Part shown: positions 49,378 through 63,290 of the stretch, piece after piece | How positions within the stretch are numbered: position 1 is the first letter of the stretch | Layout of the letters: the number at the start of each line of letters is the position of its first letter | Source: Vanilla planifolia | Taxonomy: Eukaryota > Streptophyta > Magnoliopsida > Asparagales > Orchidaceae | NCBI GenBank assembly: GCA_023846275.1 | Contig: JAIUJO010000190.1 | Span: 448,298-512,297, forward strand | Reading direction: 5' to 3' | DNA: 64,000 nucleotides | Notes under the pieces: model-generated | What the model was told of the DNA's origin: nothing | The model's database searches: none | What the model saw: only the letters and a program-made list of their open reading frames with translations | Program-made: the position numbers and the translations under genes

Positions 49378-51952
49378 ATCGATGACTTAGAGAGTACGTT
49401 GGGTGGCATTTATGGCTCATAAGAGGTCTTTTTAACGGATGTAGTGTGTCAAGTTTACATATTAGGCATGAGAGCTGTTAGGGCAACTTTCTTGAATGAT
49501 ACATTTATGTTATAGATAATCCTTTGATGTTCCTTTGATCTTGGAAAATGAAATCACTTGGAATGATGTAACTTGATAAGAAACTTTACATTTTTTGGCA
49601 TAGCACATCATGTAGTTAAACCAAGAAGATAGCCCACAAAAAAAGTTAGGTTAGTCAGATATACCATATGGTAAGGCTTCCACCAAATTATTTGGTCTAG
49701 TTGACAACCACATGCTCATTCTAGATCAATAACAAACCATGGACTTGGTTGCCACATAGTAGGAAGAACTTTGAATTTTTATGATTCCAAGAGTGATACA
49801 CAATTGCTCATGTGAGTAGTAGCGCCTCGATGGTGGACTTCTACATCATGTTCTAAGGATCCTAGGGTAGTTATGCTCCATTGATCTTTTGAACATTGTG
49901 AGAGACCATAGTGTAAGGCACCTAGTAAGGCCTCTATAGTTATTAAGGATATATAGTCACCCAGAGGGAATGTGATTATTAGGACCTAGAACACTCACTA
50001 AGGATATCATGACCATAGAGGGAATGCCAAACAATTGGTAGATGTCTTAGCATTCATTTTGCTTTTCATTAACTTGTAGGTTCAAATATCTTTTATGATA
50101 TCACTAGAAACATCGATAATTTTATTTTACTAGATATGTGATTATATTATTACGTTATTATTCTTATAAGAAAGCTTGAGAATTCTACATTTAGCATTGT
50201 TCACTTCCTTCTAATATATCATCTATAGGAACAAATTAATAGGAGCTGACAAACACTTAAAAAGGGAGTATTAGGCTCAATACTTTAAAAGATCATTCAT
50301 TTGTTGGTATTTTATGTTGTTGTAGTTTTTTATTCATAAAAGACAATATCATTATATTTGTTGAACTTTGGATTGTATGGGTTTATTCCAATGGACCATG
50401 AGATCTTTTATTTTCAAATTTCATGTTGTAGACTTAGACTTTTTGATACATTAGGGAATATGCAATGTGTTATTCTGTACTATGGATTTGTATAGATATT
50501 TTTTATCATAAGTTACCAAGAAACCTTTCATGCCATTTTAAAGCTACTTCTTATTCTAAAGTTACTTAACATGGAGTGAACAAATTCTAGAGATAAATAG
50601 GGTTGTCTTTTGGTCTGTGGACAAGGATCATCTTGGGAAGAACACCACAACAGTACCTATTATGTTAGGAAATTGCCACACAAAAGTTTAATCTCATGCC
50701 AAACGAGTGAAAGGTCTCTAGCAAAACTCATTGACAGGTGACTTGGTTTAGTTGTTCACAAACATAAAAAAATGTTGTTAAAAGGTTATGGTTCAAGCAA
50801 ATTATGTTATAATAATTTCATGATTTTCTATCATCATTGGCATCTTTAATTATTACGACGATAATGATTATCATTTACTATAAAAATGAACTACCAAAAA
50901 TTATTTATTTAAAAATGAGATGAAAATCTCACATAACTTAAAATTGAAGATTTCTAGATGCTACAATATTTCTTTGTGTAGTTGTTAATAGTATCGTCAA
51001 AGAGGGCCCAGTAAGTCACAAAAAATATCATAATCAGCACCATAATATATCATATTGATCACAAGTTATTTGAAACTCCCTAAAGAATATCTGATACTTC
51101 ACTCAAGTTTGACACTTATCTGATCACATCCGTTAGTTTACAATCTAGGCTTTACTTATTACATGGACCAACCCATGGAGCCATAAAGGTAATCATAAAG
51201 CATGTGTCACTAAGACAAGTAATCATACAAATATGAAATCTCTTCTACTATCCTATTATGGCACATGACCAACATGAAATACTCCATTATTGATCCAATG
51301 GTTCCAACAAAAGATTTGTGTATCATGTGGACAAAGCTTTAGCCATAAAATGTTATCATATTTTGTGTTTGACCACCAAAAGCTCACACTCACCCATGAT
51401 CTCTCATGACATCCTAATTGTGAGGCATGTAGCCTATCTAGTGGGAGTCCATCCATTTGGTATATATCTAACTTATCTCACACCAGCTTCTGTGTCTACT
51501 ATTGCGGTCTACAACATCGTAATCTATGCCATTATTAATAGACTTTCTTATTTAACATTATGATTATTTTACTTGAAACTAACTAGGTTTACCTGACCCC
51601 AATCTATCATCCATGGTTTTTCCAAATCAAAAATCATTGGTTAACTATCTTGTTCTCTTATAAATCTACTCAACAATTTGGCTAGCTTAGGGTTTTTACT
51701 ACGACATAACCTACCTCTTTGCTATATTTTTTATTCTAATTTCATGTATTTGAGTTGAATCCTCAACTGTAATATATGAATCCATGGCTTGAACAAATTA
51801 AGTCATAATTGTTGCTCTTTAAACATGATTCACATGAATTTCACTATCGAATCTCTCTTTCCTCATAAAGCAGCCTGAGCCACCTATCTTTACCAATGGA
51901 TTCTCTTGAGTTGCCCACTCTTGAAAAACTAGTATCTAGCATGTCAATCCAT
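49378..51952. other. Decayed internal retroelement sequence, unclassified
   Basis: This stretch lies between two primer-binding-site-like motifs that face each other. It is somewhat richer in G+C and has no protein motif I can name. A short local duplication (TAAGGATAT followed by AGAGGGAATG) occurs at 49,944 and 49,999, with a 55-bp offset. Overlapping small frames on both strands around 51,256-51,563 have no recognised family. Confidence 0.35.
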
Positions 51953-51964
51953 GCCATAATACCA
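51953..51964 (-). other. Primer-binding-site-like motif, minus strand
   Basis: The minus strand reads TGGTATTATGGC, similar to the motif at 37,755-37,767 and to TGGTATCAGAGC (9 of 12 bases). It would follow an LTR lying to the right. Confidence 0.35.
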
Positions 51965-52460
51965 TAATTCATGGATGCACATGATCTCACTGATTAAACA
52001 AATTAGATCAAGATTTAGTAAAATTTTAATTCATCATGGGTCCTTCAAAATAGACATCTTACTCACCCTTATTTTGTTCTAACTAACATCATCAAATGAT
52101 TGCCTCATTTAGAGTGTCCTTAAGTCCTACCAAATACTTTATGATCTTAATTAAACATTAATTCTTAACATGAGGATTGATAAACTTAAAACTTTAATCA
52201 TTAGAAATTTTACTTGCCAAAATTCCTAAGTTATTCTAAGCATTATATGTGTTTCTTTTTAGTCTCAATTTAACCACATTCATATCTTAGATTCTTTGGT
52301 TCTCAAACTCAAACTAGTTTTGAGTTTCAAACTTAAGAAATTTAGAATTTAAACAATAGATTTTAAAATTTTAGATCTAGAACATCCATATTTAAAATTT
52401 AAAACTTTTGAATTTTAAATCCTACAAAATATAACAACTAATTTCTATGTTCTCGTCTTC
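51965..52460 (-). repeat. LTR-like 3' end, minus orientation
   Basis: This is the inverted counterpart of 48,900-49,361, with blocks at similar distances from the PBS-like site. No TATA box is evident and the outer end is undefined. Confidence 0.33.
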
Positions 52461-53394
52461 AATACTATAATTTCACAAGTGTAATTTTAGCAAACATACA
52501 ATAATAGTGAGGTTAAGTTCCTTTCTTGTTACTTATTACTCAACAAAACAAAAAGATTTTGGTTGCACATAATGAAGACTTAATCTTTCCCTAGCCTACA
52601 TTAATGGTCACTCAAAACACCATAAATCCTACCACAATAACTCTCACAAGCTTACTCACCATATAAGAAATCAAATGTCATTTTCTAGGTTTTTTGTTGC
52701 ATTCCATGTCCACCACTAAGCCTTACAATCAACCTCTATGCAAAACCTAACTCATTAATTCCATTTTTTTGTTGTAAAATTCATTCCAAGCTTTTTTTTT
52801 GTATGAAGGAAGTCTTGCTAGAGTCATAATAATAACTTGTGCTATAATTTGAGAAGAACTTTCCTAGGTTTCGAAACTATGTTTTTCCAAAGAATTCACT
52901 CTAAGTTTTCCCATTAATTGGAATGATTCATAGCTAAATTATTCTCCACAATGTCTAATAAATCTGAATACTTCAAAGATATATTAGCTATATGTTTATT
53001 GTAATTGTTCTAAGAAAACATATGTCAATAAAAAACTTAAATTAAATAAAGAAATCTCAAAAAATCTTAAAATAACATTCATGGTTAGCTTTCGTCAAAA
53101 AACATACATTCGTCCAACATTTTAAAAATTTAGTTATAATTAATCCTAAAAGGATAACAATACTTTATCTTTAGTATAATAATTCCATTCGGCATGGAAA
53201 GTTAAATAAATTTTGATAAATGATGTTTATGATTGCATATATCTTAATTTCATCAACTAAATTGAGAGACTTGCATGCAATTTCAAATAATAAGCTCAAA
53301 CAATACACAATATTCAATAATGTTGGGAACTTTTATGCTAAAAAGCATTTTGTAATCATCATATTCTTGTTGAACCCAAGACATCCAATGCTTT
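52461..53394. other. Non-satellite sequence up to the array, no supported feature
   Basis: The sequence is A+T-rich and has neither satellite blocks nor a credible coding frame. An 84-codon plus-strand frame starting at 53,220 runs into the satellite and is not gene-like. Confidence 0.4.
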
Positions 53395-56300
53395 CTGATG
53401 GAGATGAAATTAATGTCATTAGACTTTTATGCATGAGCTCTATTAAATTAAATATTTATTTTTTATATTTTTAGATATTTTATTTTCCAATGTTTTTGCG
53501 TGATTTACAAGAAATTTCAATTTATACTTTATTTGATGACGAAAGATGTTATAGTTCACCTCTTTACTATCTTAGAGTACAACTTTTAGATAAGTTAATA
53601 TAATTTCTTTTAATTTTTGCTCTAATTATATTATATGACTATGTAACTCCAAAAGTTATTTCTAGTGACATTTACATTGCTTTGATGTGGTATATTACAT
53701 CACTTCAACTTATCCCATTTTAGCTTTAGTATATTCATATACATATATATCTCATATTAAAATACAAATTTATTGTTACATATGCATATTTATTTTTGAT
53801 AAACTTTTCATTTCATTATTTTTAAATGTTTTGTTTGAATTACGAGATATATGATGAGATATTTATATTCGTACATGATTCAATAATTGATAATGCTACA
53901 CACTATCTCCTTGCAATCGTGGAATATAACATGGCATTATAATTTATGTCATTTCTTCGAATAGTTTCCATTGATTTGGTTATGATACTACATAACTACA
54001 ATTTATAGTTTGGGTGATCGTTATGCTGCTTTGATTTGATTTGATATCTTAAATACATTTATCTCTTTTTAGCTTTACTTTATAGTTTTCTTAATGTTAA
54101 AATAATAATTAATATTTATTTATACTTAATTTTGCTGATTATTTTTCATTAATTCAAGTTCAAAATATAACAAAACTAATGCCATTGGATAAGTTTCACG
54201 AAGGTATACTTAATTAAATTATTTTAATATTTTGGATTATATTTTTAAATTTTTTTTGTTCTTTAAGAGATATTTTTGCTCATATATGACTTAATGATTG
54301 AGAATGATAAACACGAATTCCTTAGTATCATAGAATGCAGCTATTTTACAAAATTTATCCCATTTCTTCAATTTTTTAGCTTTAGTTTTGTTGGAGTCTT
54401 ATGAAATCAAATTCTCTTCATGTGTGCTTTTTACATCACTTTCACTTGGTTTGATTACATTTTTTTTCAATTTATTTCATTTTACCATTATTATCTATTC
54501 ACATAATATTAAAAAAATAATTTATTATTATTTATTTTTTTCAACTTTTGCAATTCACAATAATTCAAATGTTGGTTCAATTGAGATAAAATAAATGTCT
54601 TATTAGTAAACTAAAAAAGTTTAATCCAATAAATTACGAAGTTTTATATATTTTTTAAAATTGTTTTAATTTTATAGAATTTCATTATGCATTATGAAAG
54701 ATTTCTTTTGTTCTTAACTTAATGATAGAGTTGACTACATTCAATCCTCTTAATTTCTTAAAATGTATCATCTGTATATAATTTACCCTATTTCTTAAAA
54801 TCATTTTAATTTCATTTTGTCATGTTATAATGAAAATTTAATTCTCTTATGTTGTGATCTTTTAAAACATTTATTCCGTTATATTGCATTGTTTGAATTT
54901 ATATCATTTAAACTTTCTCATTTATTTCTAAAAAAAAGAATAATAATTTATTAATATTTAAATTTATTTTATTTTGTAATTATTAATAGTTCTAAAGTAG
55001 GTCTAGTAGAGAGAATAAAAGCTATTTGACATTCCTCGATGCGCTCTATCCAGTTAGACATTTAATTAAGTATATTTGAATATTTCATTTTTTAGAGCTT
55101 TGGCATACATTACGTGTTACTTTGATTTGTACCTGATTAATAATAAATTAAGGTACAAAGTAGATCTTTTTTGTTTCGTGGAATAAAAGTTTCCAATCAA
55201 ATCATTTCAAATTTTTTTCTTTCATTTGTTTGCATTATAACAAAACTCAAATAAACCTCTCGTATGGCCTTCACATTATTTTTAATTTAATTCATTAAAT
55301 ATCCATAATATAATTGATTTTTACTTTAACAAGTATTTACTTAGCATTAAAAATAATAAATCTTCTTATTTAGAGTTATTTATTTTGATAATTTATAGTA
55401 ACTCCAAAGTAGGCCTTATGAACAAAAAAGAAATGTCATTGGAATCATCTAGATGATTATTATGTAATTATATATTGAATTTTATATTTTGAAATAGTTT
55501 TTGCATTTGTTTCTAGAACGATGAGAATTTTCTATTCATATCTTTTTTTACGATACATGCTCTCCCTAGTTTCTTCGAATGTTGCTTTTTCGTACAATTT
55601 GACTCACTAATTTAGACACCTTACTTTGATTTTGTTATATTACTATAAAGCTATACTTCTCTTCCAATGTGATTTTGCATCACTTTAATAGGGTATCTAA
55701 TTTTAGCTTTATTATATATTTTCCTAACCTTTAAAAATAATTTGTTATTATTTACTCCTTTTTAATTTTGTAATCCATACTATTTTAAAACTATGCCTGA
55801 TTGAGGTGAAATAATTGTCGGTGGACACTTTTTCTCAAGCTCTATGCAATTATATATATATATATATATATTTAAATATTTACTTTCCTATATTTTTTTA
55901 TATTTTACGAGACATTTCAATTCCTATCTAACATGATAAAAGCTTGTACATTCAAACTCTTTATGATCTAGAAATGTAACCTTCTTATACAATTTATCTC
56001 ATTTCCAAAAAATTTTTACTTTCATTTAGTTGTATTCCTTTGAAACTCTAACTTGGCTCCCTTTTGACCATCACATCAATTTTATTTGAATATGTTATCT
56101 TTCTTCCATTTATATCCTTACATCTATAATATATAGTTACTTAATATTAAAATAACAATTTATTTTTTCCAATTATTTACTATTGTGAACCACAATAATT
56201 CCACATTTAGTATGATCATGATGAGACAAATGCAGTTGGACTCATCCCAACAAGCTCATTCCAATTAAATTTTCATTTTTATCATTTTAAATACTTTATT

Positions 56301-59300
56301 TACAACGATTTTGATGCACTTTAATAGGCATTTTCATTCATAATTGGTTTTACAATCAAAGACAATATCCTTGATCCTCATAGTATCATGTAAAGAATCT
56401 TTCTTACATCATTTATCTCATTTCTTTGAAATTTTTATTTTTATTTTGGTATATCTTATGATGCTCTAATTACCCTCCACTTTCACCTTAAAATTTCTTT
56501 GATTGCTTTTATTATATTTCTACAATTTATCTCATTTCCACTTTACTATATATTTATTAAATTTTAAATAATAACATATTGTAATTTATAAATTTATAAC
56601 TTGGTAATCATAAACAATTTCAAACATTGTGTAATTAGGGCAAAATAAAATTCATTACACTCATTTTGATGAGCTCAATCCAATTAAATATGCATTTTCA
56701 TATTTTTTGGATAAGATATTTTCTTTTATTTTGCCACACTTTATGGGATATTTTGATTCATTCTGAAACAAACAACTAAAATGTCGCACTCAGTCTCCCT
56801 AATATCATGGAACGCAACTTTGTTGAACAATTTGTTTAATTTCTTTAAGGGTTTTTTGTCATTTTGATTATATTACTTGGAAACTTTAATTGGACATTAT
56901 TGTCATATTTGCATCCCTTTGATTTTGTTGCATATCGTTCCTTTAGTTTAAATCATTTCTTCTTTATATCTAGTTACTTATTTTTAAAATAATTATTTTT
57001 ATTCTTATTTACTTTTTTAATTCATTGTAATTCCAAGAACCAATGGATCTAAACCAAATATTGTTAGACTCATATAGTGACCTCTATCCAAATAAATGTT
57101 CATTCTCTTTCTTTCTTTAATATTTTATTTTCTATTGTTTTGGCATGTTTTATGAGACATTTTCATTGTACTTAATTTTGTGATTGAGTATGTTTTATGT
57201 ACAATTTATTGCATTTCTTCATGGTTCTCTCATTAGTTTTCATGTGTTTTTTTGAAACTCTAGTTCTCTTCTACCTAACATTAAAATAGCTTTGATTTAC
57301 TTATATATGTAGCTTTACTTTAACTGAATTCATCTTTAATATATATTTAACTAATATTAAGATAACAATGTGTTATTATTTATTTTAATTTATTTAATAA
57401 TTAGTAGTGAATCAAAACAAGGTCAGATTAATATGAATAAATGTTGTTAGATTCATCTTGGCAAGCATTATCCATTTAAATATAGAACGTTTTTTTAATA
57501 ATTTTTTGTTCTTTTGTCATGGAGGATGACAATATATTTCATCATCTTAGCATCATTTAATATAGCTTTTGGTTTCATTTATGTCATTTCTTTTATTTTT
57601 CTCTTAAATTTGGTAACATTATATTGCTTCAACATATCTTTTTTAGCATTATTATAAATTTATTTAATATGAAATAATAATTTATTACCTTTATGCTTAT
57701 TCAATCTAATACATCATGGGAATTGCAAATGAGGACGAGTTCAGATGAAGCAAATGTTATTAGACTCATCTTGACAAACTCAATCAAATTAAGTATTAAT
57801 TTTTTGTGTTGTTAAATACTTTAGTTTTTATAATTTTGATATGTTTTATGAGTCAATTTCTTTTATTTGTTAAATTTATTTTCTTTGATTTTATTATATT
57901 ACTATTTTCTCTAAATTGTCTTTCATAAGGTCTTTACAAGTGTTCCACTTAGTTATCTAAGATTATTTAAATTAATCACATTTCAGCTTTAAAATAAAAA
58001 CAATAATTTTTTTGATATTTACATTTATTTACTTTAATAATTCATAGTAGTAAAAAAAAGGATTAATCGATGCTAAGTGAATGTCCTCAATGAGCTTTAT
58101 CAAATAAGTATTGTTTTTATATTTTAAAAAGCTTTATTTTCTAGTATTTTTGATAATTTATGAGCCATTTCTATTTGAATATGATTTGACTATTAGATGT
58201 TTTGCAATTAATTTCTTTAGCATAGAATAAAAAAAAAATTTCGTAAAATGTTTTATTTTTTCCAAATCTTTTTCTTTGATTTTGTTATATTACAATATAA
58301 CTCAAAATCTTCACTAATTTGAACTTTATATTGTTTTGAATTTGTTATATTATATTTCTTTAATTTAACTTTTTTTTATTATTTGTTAACTTAACTTAAA
58401 AAATAATAATTTTTTTATTTACGATGACATATCTTTATAATTTGAAATAATTCTAAACATGGTCATACCTAGAGAAAAGGAACATCATTGCACCTTTCTT
58501 AATGTTCTTTGTCCAATTAAAGAAATATTTTTATATTTTTCAACATATTATTTTTTTGTATTTTATTATACTTTACAAGATATTTTTTATACCTTATTTG
58601 ATGATTATGGATGTTACACATGATCTCTGTAGTATCTTGGAACGTTGCTCACCTATATAATTTAATACATTTCTTTAAATATTTTACTTTAATTTTTTAT
58701 ATTCTATTTAAACTTTAAGTCTCCTCTCATATGACATTCCTATCATTATGTTATGTTTTTATTATATTTCTATAATTTATCATATTTTAGTTTTATTATA
58801 TTTTACTTAATTTTTAAATAATAATTAATTGTTATTATGATTATTTATTTTGGTAATACACAAAAATTTCAACCTGAGTCAATTTTAGATGAAGTAAATG
58901 ATGTTGAACCCATCTTGATAAGCTCAATCTAAGCAAATATAACTTATTAAAATAATTGTTTTAGGCATTTTGTATGTTTTACAAAATATTTTGGATCATT
59001 TTGATATTGATAATCGAGGATACTACATTTAATCACTTTAATATCTTGGAATTAAACATTCTCACATAATTTAACTCATTGCTCCACAATATTTCAATTT
59101 TCATAATAATTCATTATTATGAAACACTAATTATCTTACCATTGACCTTCACATCACTTTCGTTTTGTCACATTGCATCATTTTAATATGACTAATTTTG
59201 CTTGAATAATATTTATTTAATATAAAAATAATAATTTATAATCATTTATGTTAAAATAATTTTGAAATTTACAATAATTCTAGGCAACGATCGATGAAGA

Positions 59301-62072
59301 TGAAAGCAATGTCTTTTGAGTCATCTCGACTAGCGTTATCCAATTAAATATTGAATTTTATAGTTTTAATTATTTTTTATAGTTCGGCAAGATCGACATT
59401 GCACATCTATTCATACCACATTTTACTATTGTCGAAGTCACACTGGATCTACCTTGCACTTTTTAATGAAACTTTCTATATAATATTTCTAATTTATTAA
59501 ATTAGTTTTCTTTAATTTACATACATAATAATCAAACTCTAATTTTTCTCTCTTGTGACTATTACAATTCCTTGATTTATATTACATTTTTTCAAATTAT
59601 GTTATTTAAACATTACTAATTACGTAATATTCAATTAATAAGCCATATTATTTTCTTTTATTTAATTTGGCAATTCTAAGTAATTCCAAACAAGGTTCGA
59701 TCTAGATGAAATAAAAGTGATTTGATTGTTCTTGATGAGCTCTATCTATTTTAAATGTTATGTTTTATAATTTTAAATATTTTTTAGTATTTTAGCATAC
59801 TTTACAGTACATTTTAATTCATGTTTGATTTAATGATTAAGAATGTTATGCTTAATCTTCTTAGTATCGCTGAGTCTAAATTTTATTTGAAACTTATCTT
59901 ATATCTTCAAATGTTTACTGTGGCAAGATTTTATTGTTAACTCTAAATCTCCCCTTTTGTAATAGTTGTATGAATTTGTCCTGTTTTGGTCATATTTCTT
60001 TAATTTATCTCATTTCCAATTTAGTTCTTATTTACTCATTCTTAAAGAAATAATATATTATTTTTTAAACTTTAATTACCTTCATAATTCATTGTAATTC
60101 AAAATATCGTTTCATCAACACAAAGCCAATATCATGGACTTTTAATGTAGCTCTATTAAATGAAGAATTAATTGTTTTATTTTTAAATATTTTATTTTCT
60201 ATGGTTTTTATAGTTATTACAAGACATTTCAATTATTACCATACTTGTTGATAGAAGATGTTACACTTGGTCACAAAATTATCATAGAATCCAAGTTCTT
60301 CATACAATTTATCACATTTTTTTGAAAAGTTTCACATTGACTTGGTTGTATTATCATTTTACTCTGAATCGTCTTTCATGTTACCTTTAAATTATTTTAA
60401 TTTAGTGATATTAACAGTTTAAAATTTTCTTTATATTTCTTATCATATATTTACTTAATATTAACATATTAATTTGTTATAATTTCATGCTTAATTTTGT
60501 AATGTTTTATTAATTTAAAGTAACATCCTTTAGAGGTGAAACAAATGTCAATGGACTCTTCATGATGAGCTCTATCCATTAAAAATATTTAACAAAGTTT
60601 TTCAAAGAGTTTTATTACATAATTTTATTATTATGTAACTTTAAATGTTTTCTCATGTGACTGTTACATGGCTTTGTTTTGGTTATTTCATATTTTAAAG
60701 TTTATTTTTGTATTTAATATTTATTTACTTTAAATTAAGAAAAATTTTAATATTTATTTTCTTTTGTTTTGTTAATCATAGTAATTCTTAACAATATCTA
60801 TCCAAACAAGTATTCATTTTGAAGGACATATTTTGAATTTTCCATAATTTGAAATTTTATTACGTTACACTTAATCCCTTTAATATCTATTAATACAATT
60901 TTTCATATAATTTCTCTAATTCCTTGAAATTTTTTGCTTTTATTTGATTATATTACAATATAACTCTAAATCTTCTCTCATTTGTCTTATACATCACTTT
61001 GATTTTGTTATATTACATTTTTTTAGTTTATCTCATTTTAGTTTCATTATTTTTGTTTTAAAAAAAATAGTAATTTATTATTATTTTTGTTTTTTAATTT
61101 TCATAATTTGTTGCAATTCCAGATAAGGTATGATTTGAATAAAACAGCACTGTATTTTTCTAGATGAGTGCAATCTCATTAATATTGATTTTGTATTTTT
61201 CAAAATATTTGGTTTCTTATTATGTTGACATTTTTTACGAGATATTTGGACTTATATTATATTTGATTCGAAAAAATATTTCGTTGGAGTTTCTTAGTAT
61301 CTTAGAATTCAACTTTCTCATATATTTTGTCTCATGTGGTTAACATTTTCACTTCAATTTAGTTATATTACAAGGAATCATTAAATCTTCTCTCACTTAA
61401 TTTTTAAATCAATTTGAATTTTATATAATATATTATTTCAAATTATCACACTTTATCTTCAATATATAGTTGATGAATATCGAAATAATAATTTATTATT
61501 ATTTATTCTTCTTTAATTTTGTAAATATTCTAATTAAAAATTAGGTCTAAAACAACATCAAATAAGCTCATTAAGATCTATCAAAAAAAAATTTTATTTA
61601 TAATATTTTATTTTCTAGTTTTTTTTGTTTTACGAGATATTCGTAAATTTACTTTATTTGATAAATGAGGATGTTACTCTACATCTTCTTAGACTCTTGC
61701 AATGTAACTTTCCATGAAACATACATTATTTCCTCTAATGTTTTGGTTTTTATTTCTTATAATACATTCACTAAATTTATTTTTTTGCTTAAATATATAT
61801 TATATTATTATAAAAATAATAATTTATTATTATTTATTTATATTCTCTTTGATAATTTGTCATTATTCAAAAGGAGTTCCAACAAAGAAGAACCAACCAT
61901 AGTTGGAATTGTTCCATCATGCTTTACATAAATAAATATTCATTTTATAATTATAAAGATTTTGTTTAAGTTTTGGCATGGTTTAAAAGATCTTTGAATT
62001 TGAGCTTGATTTAACAATCGTGGATGTTACACTGGATCTTTGAATTTTGTAAACTTTCTTACACTACATCTA
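53395..62072 (+). repeat. Satellite array, plus orientation (block 7)
   Basis: The same monomer as blocks 1, 5 and 6 resumes with GATGGAGATGAAATTAATG. Landmarks occur at 53,546, 53,893, 54,304, 54,733 and about 55,151 (spacings 347, 411, 429 and about 418) and on to about 62,023. A (TA)10 run interrupts the GAGCTCTATCCAATTAAAT block at 55,850-55,870. The plus strand is again T-rich. The array is cut at about 62,072, just after CTTTCTTACAC. No gene is supported inside it. Confidence 0.88.
55850..55870. repeat. Short TA microsatellite in a satellite unit
   Basis: A run of about ten TA repeats has expanded from the AATTAAATATTTATTT segment of one monomer. Confidence 0.9.
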
Positions 62073-62275
62073 TTAATGAAACATCTTCCTTGCCAAGAAG
62101 AAAACATTTTGGCTCATACAAGGGAGTAAAAACACCATATTTTAAATTTGAAAGGGAAAATTCCTATTGGATAAATTATCTAAGGAGAGCTAGAATATAA
62201 GATTGCTCATGGAAAAAATGAAAGTAATGATAAAGATTTTGTAAATAAAGATCAAAAAAAGACTTCGAACATCAA

Positions 62276-63086
62276 CCATATGATGTCTCTCTAGTAAAAT
62301 GAAAGATTTTGCAATATGTTCTCAAGCACAACACGAAAGAGATTGCTAGAGTGCAAGGTATATTAATATAAATTCCCTTAGAAAGTATTTCTACTATAGA
62401 AGAAAAACTTGTATGTATCTTGACATACCAAACACAAAGAAATCATTGAAATATTGGGAGCTCATTATGTCTCTATGAAGAGATTCTACCAACTTAGACT
62501 TGTCGTCATGGAGAGACAAAGTTGTTCTTTCTAAAGAACTTAATTTTCAAATGTTGAATAATCCAATTTAGTTCAAGGATTATTATCTAAAAAATAATGC
62601 AAGTTAGCAAATTTTTTGGCAACTCATTAAGATCGGCATGCAATTTTTCCTCTTGATCATCAGTTTATAGAATTTCATTGAAGCAATAAAAAAGAACTTA
62701 GTCACTTTATAAGCCTAAGAATAGAAGTATTCAAATAAAATGACTTAGAAGTCATGCATTTTTTTTACTAAAGTTGATAATTCCTTTTTAAAAGGAGACA
62801 AGCATCTTTTTGAGGAACTAGAGCAAAAATTTATGGGGATGAAGATGTCTTTAGAAAATACATTTATGTTTCTTTCTTTTCGAATATGAATGACACTCAT
62901 AAAGATTTAGAGCTTTTTTCTAAGAATAATATCAATTCGGAAAAACATTATGAGAGAGATCACTAAATAAATTTTGGGGACTCTGAAAATATTGATCACT
63001 ATAATATGTCTTATTTCAAACTATTTAAAGATCGTGCACATACTGGAGGCTGCACAAAATTTCATGCTATGAAAAATAAAATTTAA
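62276..63086 (+). pseudogene. Broken coding remnant, possibly movement-protein-like
   Basis: Three protein-like patches lie in plus-strand frames. Patch one (62,276-62,475) contains HNTKEIARVQGILI, then STIEEKLV and YQTQRNH, interrupted by three in-frame stops. The pattern of a short hydrophobic strand, an E-E-K-L helix and YQTQR reminds me of movement-protein regions of plant pararetroviruses, but that is memory of a pattern and not a verified match. Patch two (62,767-62,886) is open for 40 codons and reads GDKHLFEELEQKF. Patch three (62,877-63,086) has DLELFSKNN, HYERDH and AHTGGCTKFHAMKNK with one stop. The patches shift frame between each other. The composition is hydrophilic and unlike the satellite. 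The sequence is non-functional as it stands. Confidence 0.33.
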
Positions 63087-63279
63087 GGATCATAGCAACA
63101 AACACTTTAGCTTATAAAACAAGCGGCATTAAGCCAACTAAAGGTCTTAGTATTAATAAAATAAAGATGTATGAGTTGTGACAATCACATGTGTAACATC
63201 TGAGACAATACCTTTAGTAGTTTGACTTTCTTGTGTTAGGGCCCTCAGTCTTAGGCTGATGGATTTTTAGAGAAGCTAG

Positions 63280-63290
63280 TTATAAATAGC
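63280..63290 (+). promoter_or_regulatory. TATA-box-like promoter element in the insert
   Basis: TTATAAATAGC follows a locally GC-richer stretch (TTAGGGCCCTCAGTC) and precedes a CT-rich, A-poor leader-like region. This is the arrangement of a compact retroelement or pararetrovirus promoter. The start site would be expected about 30 bp downstream, near 63,310-63,320. Confidence 0.4.
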
